From positions 1 through 30,002 of the forward strand of contig JAICHN010000005.1 of assembly GCA_025924845.1 (NCBI GenBank): a stretch of DNA of 30,002 nucleotides, given 5' to 3'. The notes beneath the pieces were generated by a model that was given only the letters and a program-made list of their open reading frames with translations, was not told the origin of the DNA and ran no database searches. The DNA is from Chloroflexota bacterium (GTDB lineage: Bacteria; Chloroflexota; UBA5177; JANWHV01). A program made the position numbers and the translations under genes. Of the stretch, positions 14,846 to 22,583 are shown one piece after another. How positions within the stretch are numbered: position 1 is the stretch's first letter; each line of letters starts with the position of its first letter.

Positions 14846-17548
14846 TTAGGTTGAGACCCCGAGCGGACCGCGCGTAAGCTGAAAGTCCGTGTTGCCCTGA
14901 CCAAAGAGCTTGGGGACATAGCGGCGCGACGCGACACGGACCACAAGATCGAGCAACTCATTGGCCCAGTGCTCCGGTGCATCTTCAAGCACCAGATCCA
15001 GATCGACCCCGTAGCGGCGTGCCGTGGCGGCGTCGGTAGTCACTTGCAGGAGCGGCACCATGCGGTGACCAACGGCCGGATGACCGGTGATATTGGCCAG
15101 CAGCACCTGCGATCCGGTCGCCACCAATCCGGTCAGCGTCTCGACCCAGTGGTCGGTCGGCGTCTCCATAACGTGAAATCCTGGATCGGCCGCCGCCTGT
15201 CCGTAGGCCAGGGTAGGCGACAGTGGATGATCGCCTAATAGGGTGTGGCAAAAAGCCGGCATGGCAAGGAAGGTTGCGGTCTGGGGGACTACTACGGTTG
15301 CGCCGGCGCGGACCAGGGTGCCGGCCAGCGACGCCACTGCTGCCGCGGTATCGTTGCCCATCGGCCCAATTGACGATAGGCCCACGCTCAGGTAACGAAG
15401 CTCCGCGGGGGTAGGATGTAGGTCAGGCAATCCGGCGCTTGCCGCGACCGCCCAGTCCGTCGCCTTGGCCGTCACCGAGTCGATGCCGCCGTCCGCCTGA
15501 ACACTGGCCCAGCCGAAGCGGAGTGGATCGACGCCCAGATCCTGGAGGGTGAGCCGATAATAGTCGTTGTGCGTCTTCTCGCAGCCATGTTCCAGGAGGA
15601 GCGCGACCCCGACCAGGGGATTGGTAAGGTGACCCAGCACGGTGCGGGTGATGATCCCCTCGTTGGCGCCGCCCGCCGAGCCACAGCCTTCGGTATGCGG
15701 TAAGGCCACGAACCGCGAGAGGTGGCCACGGCCAACCCCCGTTTCGTTAAGGTGGTTGGCGATCTTGCGGGCAATCTGACCCGCGCAGAGACTGGTGGGC
15801 ATGATCAGTCCGAGCCGATCCGCGCTGTACCCGTCGCCTCGCCGGATGCCCTCGAAGGTCAAGCCTACCGGCATCACCCCTTGCGCGTTTACCGGCAAGG
15901 GCCGGCCCGAGGGGGCGGGCGCCTGCCGCAGGCGTTGGAGGTTGCCACGGTCACGCTGTTGCCAGTTTCGCCAGATCGAGACCTGCGAGTGGCCGGCGCG
16001 TTCGCCCACCGATCGCGTGCCCGAGGCCACCTGTACGGTCAAGTCCAGCGTGGCGGCGCCCAAGACGTCGAGCGGCGTGCCGTCCAGATAGGCGCCCGCG
16101 TTTACGTCCATTTCGCGTTCGAGCAGATGGTAGCGGCCGGATGTGGTGACGATCTTGATTGTGGGCACAAAGGGAAAATTGGTGATCGATCCGTTACCAG
16201 TGACAAAGAAAATCATGTTGCAGCCGGAGGCTACCTGGCCCGCGATACTTTCCAGGTCGTTGCCGGGACTGTCCATAAAGTAGTAGCCCGGCGCCGCCAT
16301 ACGCTCGGCGTAGTCGATCACGTAGTCCAGGCGCACCTGAGGATCGCGCTTCATGGCGGCGCCGATCGACTTAATGGCGATATTATACAGGCCGCGCAAG
16401 TTGTTCCCGCCCGAGGGATTGCCCTCGGCCGTTGCCCCGTGCCAACTTAGGCGTTCACGGAAGCGCTCGATTTTATCGAGGAACTGCCGTGCGGTGGGCA
16501 GATCGCGCACGTTCTGTAAGATGTACTCCTCGGCCCCAATTAATTCGTCGGTTTCGGCTAGATTGGCGGAGCCGCCGTAGCGAATGACTTCACGCGCTAC
16601 CCAGGCAGCCAATGGATTACCGGACACTCCGGAGAAGGCATCGGAGCCGCCACACTGCAGGGCGATCTTCAATGCGGAAAGCGGCTCCGAGCCGCGCGGC
16701 ATGGCATTGACTAACGGAACCCATTCTTCGAGAATTGCCTGGCCACGGGCCAGATTGGCCTGGAAGCCGTCGCTGAGACTGAGAAAGTAATGGGGAACGG
16801 CAGCGAGAGGATAATCGTGCTCTTCCATGAAGCGCTGGAGCCGCGCATTATTCACGGCCTCGTCGCCCTGGTCAACCGCCAATACGGCCCCGACGTTGGA
16901 GTGGACCATGAAACCGGCCAGAGTACGCAGCAGGAACTCGATGTTATTGGGCTCGGCGGCCCCGCCTCCCTCCGTGTGGGTAACGGCTACAATACCGTCG
17001 AGGTCGGCATGCCCGGCCGCCAGATGCCGAGCCTGGTCCTCGAGAGCCCTGGCAAACCCGGAACTACGCGAAGTGGTGCCAAGAATGACGATGAAGTTTC
17101 TGGTGCCTATGCCTCGGTTCGCGGGGCGGCGATATCCGGAAAAGTAGCGGGCGTCGGCATAGGGCGCCAACGGCGTGCCGGGCCGGAAGCGCGTCTCATC
17201 GAGCTGATACGTCTCCAGACGGTCGCGGAAGTTAGGGCCGTCCGGCAGATCGACGGAAACGCTGCGCTCACGGAGGGTCTGGAGGATCTTGGCGTTGCAG
17301 ACGTAAGCGCCGGGCGGGATATCGCGGCCGGCGATCCCGAACGGCAGACCCCACGACAAAACGGGTTCGCCCTTCGCAATCGGCACGATCGCAAATCGGT
17401 GTCCCTCCAGCACCGTACTGCCGAGCGTCATGGAGACGCCGTCCCGATTTACGAGGTCACCGGCTTCGAGCCGGGTGGTGGCGATGGCGGTATTGTCACC
17501 AGGGGCAGGGAGTCTGGCGACTTTCTCGAAAGCGTAATGTTCCGGCAC
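14846..17548 (-). CDS. Double-length altronate/galactarate dehydratase-like protein (UxaA family)
   Basis: A 900-residue protein; the family is normally about 500. Residues 18-100 form a SAF-like domain. Then come UxaA-type motifs: GYRRPANRGIGTRN (138-151), HTEGGG (191-196), LQCGGSDAFSGVSGNPLAAW (297-316), GNPSGGNNLRGL (376-387), MDSPGNDLESIAGQVASG (425-442), and a TIKI strand (463-466). A second lobe (about 570-900) repeats parts of the same fold: HTEGCG (618-623), LLEHGCEKTHND (651-662), GPMGNDTAAAV (728-738) and DHWVETLTGLVATGSQ (799-814). The family dehydrates aldonic and aldaric acids with a metal. GTG 17548 is the only start; AAGGA is about 11 bases upstream. It starts 36 bases after the dehydratase small subunit stop, so it is the third gene of that operon. 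The reaction is unproven; it may use an unusual sugar acid. Confidence 0.85.
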   Translation of the reverse strand: MPEHYAFEKVARLPAPGDNTAIATTRLEAGDLVNRDGVSMTLGSTVLEGHRFAIVPIAKGEPVLSWGLPFGIAGRDIPPGAYVCNAKILQTLRERSVSVDLPDGPNFRDRLETYQLDETRFRPGTPLAPYADARYFSGYRRPANRGIGTRNFIVILGTTSRSSGFARALEDQARHLAAGHADLDGIVAVTHTEGGGAAEPNNIEFLLRTLAGFMVHSNVGAVLAVDQGDEAVNNARLQRFMEEHDYPLAAVPHYFLSLSDGFQANLARGQAILEEWVPLVNAMPRGSEPLSALKIALQCGGSDAFSGVSGNPLAAWVAREVIRYGGSANLAETDELIGAEEYILQNVRDLPTARQFLDKIERFRERLSWHGATAEGNPSGGNNLRGLYNIAIKSIGAAMKRDPQVRLDYVIDYAERMAAPGYYFMDSPGNDLESIAGQVASGCNMIFFVTGNGSITNFPFVPTIKIVTTSGRYHLLEREMDVNAGAYLDGTPLDVLGAATLDLTVQVASGTRSVGERAGHSQVSIWRNWQQRDRGNLQRLRQAPAPSGRPLPVNAQGVMPVGLTFEGIRRGDGYSADRLGLIMPTSLCAGQIARKIANHLNETGVGRGHLSRFVALPHTEGCGSAGGANEGIITRTVLGHLTNPLVGVALLLEHGCEKTHNDYYRLTLQDLGVDPLRFGWASVQADGGIDSVTAKATDWAVAASAGLPDLHPTPAELRYLSVGLSSIGPMGNDTAAAVASLAGTLVRAGATVVVPQTATFLAMPAFCHTLLGDHPLSPTLAYGQAAADPGFHVMETPTDHWVETLTGLVATGSQVLLANITGHPAVGHRMVPLLQVTTDAATARRYGVDLDLVLEDAPEHWANELLDLVVRVASRRYVPKLFGQGNTDFQLTRGPLGVST

Positions 17549-17584
17549 GATATATTGAGTCCTTTTCAGCGAATCGCTCGGCCG

Positions 17585-18010
17585 TTAACCATGCTGCTCG
17601 GTACGCAGCAGATCGCCGGCCTGGTAGGCGTCGGCGGCCTGGCGCACGAAGCGAGCGTTGGCCGATGCAGAGTATGTCGTCTCCAGTTCATCGGCCAGAG
17701 TCGTGAGTTCGGCGTAGGTAGACCGCCGAGGCCGGAGCGCCTCATAGATTCGTAGCAACCGCTCATTGGGGATATCGGCCAACTCAGCGGCGCGGCGGAG
17801 ATTCTCCGCCAACTGTCCGTAGCCCGCTCCCTCGGCCACGCCGGCCTGGAGCAGCAGTGTCTCCCGATCTACCGTAAGGTCGTCTGAATCAATCTCTCCG
17901 GCACGCAGAGCTTCCAGAGTGATCTGGTCAAAGGGAATGCCGGTGCGCGAACGGAGCCGGTCGGCGGCGTGCTCGGCCAACGGGTAGCGCGTGGCATCGT
18001 GTGTACTCAT
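17585..18010 (-). CDS. pduE: B12-dependent diol/glycerol dehydratase, small subunit
   Basis: A 141-residue protein homologous to the gamma/small subunit of propanediol or glycerol dehydratase. Recognisable blocks are TRYPLAEHAADRLRSRTGIP, DQITLEALRAGEIDSDDL, LLQAGVAEGAGYGQLAENLR, RAAELADIPNERLLRIYEAL, RPRRSTYAELTTLADELE and ARFVRQAADAY. The subunit caps the large subunit and is needed for holoenzyme stability. ATG 18010 overlaps the stop of the fused large/medium gene (ATGA), so stoichiometric coupled synthesis is likely. Length is slightly below the 140-175 of enterobacterial PduE, because the N-terminal encapsulation-type extension is absent, which fits the absence of microcompartment genes here. 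Confidence 0.93.
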   Translation of the reverse strand: MSTHDATRYPLAEHAADRLRSRTGIPFDQITLEALRAGEIDSDDLTVDRETLLLQAGVAEGAGYGQLAENLRRAAELADIPNERLLRIYEALRPRRSTYAELTTLADELETTYSASANARFVRQAADAYQAGDLLRTEQHG

Positions 18011-20244
18011 GTCCAGGCCGCCTGCAACTCGACCGGCGGCGCTCCGGCTACGATCTCGCCCGTCTCGCGCAGATGCATCAGCGTAGTATGCACGATCAGG
18101 CGCAACCGCATCATGTTATCGATCGTGACCGGTACGGGGGCGGCGGGAAGCCCGGCGGCGTAGCGGGCGGCGTTCCGGCCAATCGCCCTATAGGACTGCA
18201 AGGTCAGGTTGGGCGCCTGCGGGAACAATTCCAGGTTATTGAGCGGCGCCAGGTCACGTTGGTGGATCACCGTGGTCCCCTTGGATTGGATGCCGATCGC
18301 CACTCCCGATCCGCTCAATTGCGCCGCCTGGTGCCCGATCACGGCGCAGTCGGAGGTATGGCGTAGGCGCACCACCCGTGCCTTAAGTCCCTCGTCGGCC
18401 ACGCCGGCCATCAACTCGCGGAGCACATCGGCATGGGAGAGGCCGGAGAGGGTGTACTGGATGGCGCAACCAAAGGCGGGCCCCACTCCAATCACGACCT
18501 CGCCGGATGCGCCCACGCCTGCCGTTCTGACCTCTCGCAAGGTCAGGCGTCGATCACCGGCATGCTCGGAAACCAGGTCGAGAGGCGCTTTTACCTGCGG
18601 CAGATCCTGTAGTTCGCGCCAACGTTCAGGGCTGAGTTGATAGCCGGTGCCGGGGCCATGGTACTGATTTGGATCATTGATCGCGCTGAGCACCTTGAAA
18701 TCGGCATCGAAGATTGCCGAAGGCTGAAGATAATCGCCGGCAACGCGCTGTCGCTGCAGCTCCAGAAGGCGGCCCGCGATCTCGGGGTAGCCGCGACGGT
18801 CCAGGGCGCGAATTACATCCACCACCGTTTGCGGACCGGCCAGGAATTGATCCGCCGCCGCCAGATCAGGAATCGGATCACGATCGGGCATATCGGCGCT
18901 GGAATGAGCGCAGGTGGCGGCCTCAACCTCCGCATCACTGATCGCGGGGAAGCCCAACTCCGCGTAAACAGCCTGGAGCGCGAGCGCTGCCCGACGACGT
19001 ACGTTGAGCACATCCTCCTCGCGTACCGGGCGCATTCCGCCGTCGACCTTCATGTCACGCTGGATCACCAACCAGTCGTCCAGATCCTCGGCGTCGAAGT
19101 TTCCGCCGCCGAACAGATTGTCCTCCTTAGGAATTGAACTGTAGCCGGAGGTAATGAAGTCGGTCCCCGGCAAGAGCTGGAGCATCAGTTTGGCGGCTTT
19201 GCGGAGGTCCGAGTGCGAGGACATGGCATCGTTTCCGGAGGCCACCTCGAGACCGAGCATGGCGGCCATTAGATTCTCGGCCAGCACAGCGCGAAAGCCG
19301 CCTGGCAACGAGCCGGGCAGCGCGATGCAGCTGATCGAGCCGTTCTGCACGCCCTGGCTTCCCGCCCCCTTGACCATCAGCAGGCAGCGCGCCTCCAGGT
19401 AGAGCATGGATTTGCCCTGAGCGTGGCCCATCAGCACCTCCGAGCCTGTCCCCGAGGAGAAGCGCACCTTGACGCCGCGGGAGGCATAGGCCGAGGCAAG
19501 GAATGCCTTGGACCATGGGGTGTCGTCGCCGTCATGAAATGCGGGTGCCGTCCCATACACGGAGAGCGTTTCGGCATAGGAAGTGAGGCCCTTAATCGCC
19601 AGGCGAAGGCTGACCGCCTCCTCCACGGCGCACTGGTTAAGCACCCCGCCGCGAGCGGACTGGCCACCAATCAGGACCGCCAAAGCGTTGAGCGGCGCAT
19701 TGCGGGCCACCTTTACGGTGGTTTCCTCCTCGGCAAAGCCGCGCCATGCCGCGTCGGCGGCATCGGCCGCCAGCAGGGCAGGATGCTCTTTCTGATTAGT
19801 CACGTGGGCCTGGTTGGCCGGAGTGCGACGGGCGCGCATCTTCTGCATCGCCATCATCATTTCGAGTACATTGAGCCGGCTGACTACGTCGAGCAGCTTG
19901 GCTGGGGTGCAGCCTCCCAAAAGGGAGACCAATTCGGCCCGCGGCGTCACCAGATCGACGAGCATGCGAGCGAGGTGCAGGGAATCGGTAGCCATGGCTT
20001 CGGCGGCGCGGCCGGGGTCGATAGCGTAGGCGGCGATAAAGTGGTCGATGGGTTCGAAGTCTTCGCGCCGCCGCCCATCCATCTCCACGATTCGGCCGTC
20101 CTCGATCCGTAGACTTGGCATCGGATCGAGAGGACTATCCATCGCGATGAGCCCCGCGTCCGGCAATTCATGGATGAAAGTCTCGCGGTTTATCTCGCGG
20201 TCCGCCAGAACGGCGAAGCGCTTGGAGCGCCGGCTGGGCTGCAT
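18007..20244 (-). CDS. B12-dependent diol/glycerol dehydratase, fused large and medium subunits
   Basis: A 745-residue fusion. Residues 1-545 match the large subunit: RSKRFAVLADREINRETF, EMMMAMQKMRARRTPANQAH, SYAETLSVYG, DGDDTPWSKAFLASAYASRG, GTGSEVLMGH and LPGTDFITSGYSS. Residues about 560-745 match the medium subunit (VVIGVGPAFGCAIQYTLSGL, RHTSDCAVIGHQAAQLSGSG, IGIQSKGTTVIHQRDL). From memory of the Klebsiella enzyme, the active-site residues His143, Glu170, Glu221, Gln296, Asp335 and Ser362 all map here with a constant offset of five (numbered from the first ATG, 20247). It converts 1,2-diols or glycerol to aldehydes by an adenosylcobalamin radical. Of two adjacent ATGs, 20244 has better spacing (6) from GGAGG. 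No reactivase, cobalamin or shell gene is in the window. Confidence 0.95.
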   Translation of the reverse strand: MQPSRRSKRFAVLADREINRETFIHELPDAGLIAMDSPLDPMPSLRIEDGRIVEMDGRRREDFEPIDHFIAAYAIDPGRAAEAMATDSLHLARMLVDLVTPRAELVSLLGGCTPAKLLDVVSRLNVLEMMMAMQKMRARRTPANQAHVTNQKEHPALLAADAADAAWRGFAEEETTVKVARNAPLNALAVLIGGQSARGGVLNQCAVEEAVSLRLAIKGLTSYAETLSVYGTAPAFHDGDDTPWSKAFLASAYASRGVKVRFSSGTGSEVLMGHAQGKSMLYLEARCLLMVKGAGSQGVQNGSISCIALPGSLPGGFRAVLAENLMAAMLGLEVASGNDAMSSHSDLRKAAKLMLQLLPGTDFITSGYSSIPKEDNLFGGGNFDAEDLDDWLVIQRDMKVDGGMRPVREEDVLNVRRRAALALQAVYAELGFPAISDAEVEAATCAHSSADMPDRDPIPDLAAADQFLAGPQTVVDVIRALDRRGYPEIAGRLLELQRQRVAGDYLQPSAIFDADFKVLSAINDPNQYHGPGTGYQLSPERWRELQDLPQVKAPLDLVSEHAGDRRLTLREVRTAGVGASGEVVIGVGPAFGCAIQYTLSGLSHADVLRELMAGVADEGLKARVVRLRHTSDCAVIGHQAAQLSGSGVAIGIQSKGTTVIHQRDLAPLNNLELFPQAPNLTLQSYRAIGRNAARYAAGLPAAPVPVTIDNMMRLRLIVHTTLMHLRETGEIVAGAPPVELQAAWT

Positions 20245-20306
20245 CATTCGCCTCCGCGCGGAACTGGAGTGGGTCGGATAACCGCCAGGCGTCCTGGTTG
20301 GTGTGG

Positions 20307-20336
20307 ATCATACCGCGCCTGAGGCGGCCCCAGCAA
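20307..20336 (-). promoter_or_regulatory. Possible promoter of the dehydratase operon
   Basis: On the minus strand TTGCTG (20336-20331) and TATGAT (20312-20307) are 18 bases apart, placing a start near 20300, about 55 bases before the ATG. The -35 box matches only half of the consensus. I found no cobalamin-riboswitch B12 box in the 207 bases before this gene. Confidence 0.35.
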
Positions 20337-20454
20337 GAAGAGCCGGCTCAGTACGACAAGGTGCTGCTTGGTACGATCAGCGAAGCGATGCCCCCATCGC
20401 CTCTTGGCGCCTTCTGAGCGGCATTCGGGCGGCATCGCGGGAAGGACGCGGACC

Positions 20455-21435
20455 ATGAGAGCAGTTTGGAAATATTGTCGTCCTTGCCGGTTTGTGCTAC
20501 CGGCCCTGCTACTTTTGGCTACTCTACCGGCGCGTGCCGCTGAGTCGCCGTCGCCCACTCTGCATTTCCGTGTATTCACCCGCACGGGCCTGCCGCTAAG
20601 CGGTGTCCTCTGGACAGAAACTGAGTTCGTCTATTCCATGGAAGGCCGCGACACGCTGTATGCCGACGATGCATTCGGCAAGGGAATGCATGTGTTCGCC
20701 ACGGTGCCGCTCAATAAAGGCGAGATGCGATGTATTCTGTCGCCCGTCGTCCACGGCTTTGCCGCCCAGGCCACCTACTGTCACGGGTCACAAGGCCAGA
20801 TCTACGACATTAGCGCCGATGGGCATACGGTGAAGCAGCTTGCCATGATCCCAACTCCGCATGGATCGGATGGCGCGCTCACCTACGACTCGACCGGGGC
20901 ATTCGGCTACACCTTGCTTGCCGCCACGGGCGGCTCCGATGCCGGGCCGGGAAGCGTCTATGCCATCAGCGCGAACGGAAGGGTCCGGCTGGTAGGTTCC
21001 TACAACGGTCCCGGCGGAGCCGAGAACCTGGCGATCGCCCCGCGTGGACTGGGCGCCGTGGCGGGCCAGGCGCTGATTACGGTGGACAAGCACGACCACC
21101 TGGGCCGGTCGCTTGCCATGGATGCGCACGGGCACGTGACGACGCTCGTCAAGGGATTAAGCTGGGGCCTCGACCCTATCGCGGCCATCCCAGCCGGACT
21201 GGGCACCGGATCCGGCGCGCTCTATTTGGCCGACTGGCTGACTCACAATGTGTTCGTCGCGCCCGCCGCCCCGCTGCGGCCGTTTGCCGATGACCTGTTG
21301 GTCGGCACCGAACGACATAACCAACTGTATGTGCTGGAGCCGCACGGCACGGCTTATCGACTGCTCCCTATACGGACCAACCTCCAGATGCCGGACTCCA
21401 ACTATGAGGGCGTCGAGTTCGCGCCGTCCTCGTGA
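20455..21435 (+). CDS. Secreted propeller-like protein of unknown function
   Basis: A 326-residue protein. It has a clear Sec signal peptide: basic start (RAVWKYCRPCRF), hydrophobic core VLPALLLLATL and cleavage site near ARA-AES (residue 29-30). The mature part is beta-rich with repeated turns such as GSVYAISANGRVRLVGSYNG, LAMDAHGHVTTLVKG, GALYLADWLTHNVFVAP and QLYVLEPHGTAYRLLP, suggesting a beta-propeller related in shape to SMP-30/NHL proteins. I see no catalytic motif. Several His and Cys (C in MRCILS, YCHGS) could bind metal, but that is a guess. ATG 20455 follows AAGGA at 9 bases. It diverges from the dehydratase operon, so the two may share regulation. Confidence 0.75.
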   Translation: MRAVWKYCRPCRFVLPALLLLATLPARAAESPSPTLHFRVFTRTGLPLSGVLWTETEFVYSMEGRDTLYADDAFGKGMHVFATVPLNKGEMRCILSPVVHGFAAQATYCHGSQGQIYDISADGHTVKQLAMIPTPHGSDGALTYDSTGAFGYTLLAATGGSDAGPGSVYAISANGRVRLVGSYNGPGGAENLAIAPRGLGAVAGQALITVDKHDHLGRSLAMDAHGHVTTLVKGLSWGLDPIAAIPAGLGTGSGALYLADWLTHNVFVAPAAPLRPFADDLLVGTERHNQLYVLEPHGTAYRLLPIRTNLQMPDSNYEGVEFAPSS

Positions 21436-21446
21436 GGACGTTCCCG

Positions 21447-21489
21447 CGACCACAGTCGCGAGGTAGGGACGAACGGCTGCGGCCGGGTG
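21447..21489 (+). repeat. 43-base intergenic repeat, copy 2
   Basis: It has the same order as 1858-1900: a GCGACCACAGTCGC stem, then AGGTAGGGACGAACGG, then a CTGCGGCCGGGTG end, with about three differences. A further perfect palindrome GCGACCGCGGTCGC, identical to the head of copy 1, lies at 21523-21536. Both lie between convergent genes. Confidence 0.7.
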
Positions 21490-21597
21490 CGGCCCACTGT
21501 ATCCCTCCGCGCGGCACCTCTCGCGACCGCGGTCGCATGCCCATCAGACGACCCGCCCACCTAGCTTCCCCCCTGCCCCGCGACAACGCTGCCGCGC

Positions 21598-22506
21598 CTA
21601 CCGCCCCCAGTGCAAAATGAGCGGATCCAACCGGCGGGCAATCTCCAGCAATCCGGCCCGCGCGGCGGGATGGAGCGGCGGAAAGGGATGCCGGGTGGTG
21701 TCGTGGGCGATAATGCCGCCTTCTTTCATCAGCACCTTCGCCGCGTGCAGTCCACATTGGCGGTTCTCGTAGTTAATCAGCGGTAGGTAGCGTTCGTAGA
21801 GGGCAACGGCCTCGTCGCGCCGTCCGCCGGCATACGCTGAAACGATCCGACCCAGCACCTCTGGGATCATACTGCTGGGCATGGTGCCGGTGGCCCCCGC
21901 GTCGAGATCAGCGAGCAGAGTGATGCTCTCCTCGCCATCGAACGGACCTTCGATCAGGTCGCCTGCGCGCTCCTTGAGATCGCGCAGCTTGGCCGCCGTG
22001 CCCGGCGCCTCGATCTTGAAATAGCGCACATTGGCGATTTCCCGCGCCAGCACGGCCAGCAGGGTCGGCGACAACTGCACGCCGCTTACCGGGGCATCCT
22101 GGATCAGGATTGGAATATTGATCGCCTCGGCCACCCCTCGGAAGAAGTCCAGAATGCCTTGTTCACCGGTGCGAATGGTCGCGCCATGGTAAGGAGCCAT
22201 CAACATCACCATGGCCGCCCCCAGTTCCTCGGCGCGGCGACTGCGCGCGGCGGCGACTCGCGTACTGTAGTGGCTGGTAGTAACAATGACGGGCACTCGG
22301 CCGTTCACATGCTCCAGCAACAGCGACGTAAGTTCGTCGCGCTCCAGGTCAAGGAGGGCGAACTGCTCGGAGTAGTTAGCGAGGATGCAGATGCCGTCCA
22401 CGCCCGCATCGATCAGGAAGTCGATCGCCCGTCGCTGGCTAGGCAAATCGAGGGCGCCGCTCTCGTCGAAGGTGGTGGGGGCGATTGGGAAAACGCCGGA
22501 GTACAT
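21598..22506 (-). CDS. DHDPS/N-acetylneuraminate-lyase family aldolase, atypical
   Basis: A 302-residue class I aldolase of the dihydrodipicolinate-synthase family. The Schiff-base Lys164 lies in RYFKIEAPGT, as expected (about residue 160). Other family sites differ: the usual G-T-T-G-E loop reads ANYSEQ (44-49), and the catalytic Tyr of the YNxP motif is replaced by IQDAPVSG (135-142). So it is not the lysine-biosynthesis enzyme. Relatives dehydrate or cleave 2-keto-3-deoxy sugar acids. AAGGAGA lies 6 bases before ATG 22506. It follows the permease gene by 77 bases on the same strand and is likely the last gene of the transport operon, so it probably works on a product of the imported sugar. 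Confidence 0.85.
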   Translation of the reverse strand: MYSGVFPIAPTTFDESGALDLPSQRRAIDFLIDAGVDGICILANYSEQFALLDLERDELTSLLLEHVNGRVPVIVTTSHYSTRVAAARSRRAEELGAAMVMLMAPYHGATIRTGEQGILDFFRGVAEAINIPILIQDAPVSGVQLSPTLLAVLAREIANVRYFKIEAPGTAAKLRDLKERAGDLIEGPFDGEESITLLADLDAGATGTMPSSMIPEVLGRIVSAYAGGRRDEAVALYERYLPLINYENRQCGLHAAKVLMKEGGIIAHDTTRHPFPPLHPAARAGLLEIARRLDPLILHWGR

Positions 22507-22583
22507 GGTGCTTCTCCTTGTGTGTGGGAGGCCGACATGAAGTGCCTTACACACCATGGTACCTTCCTGCCGACCTAGGCTCC

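Noticed and set aside
16790..17755. 321-codon open frame on the plus strand
   Set aside because: It lies wholly opposite the UxaA-like and dehydratase small-subunit genes, which have strong family motifs; its translation is Gly/Arg-rich without any motif or ribosome site.
19423..20112. 229-codon plus-strand frame
   Set aside because: Antisense shadow of the dehydratase large subunit, produced by high GC at third positions.
20245..20454. Cobalamin riboswitch before the B12-dependent dehydratase
   Set aside because: No B12 box or GCCACTG-like element was seen; the space also holds the divergent gene's leader.
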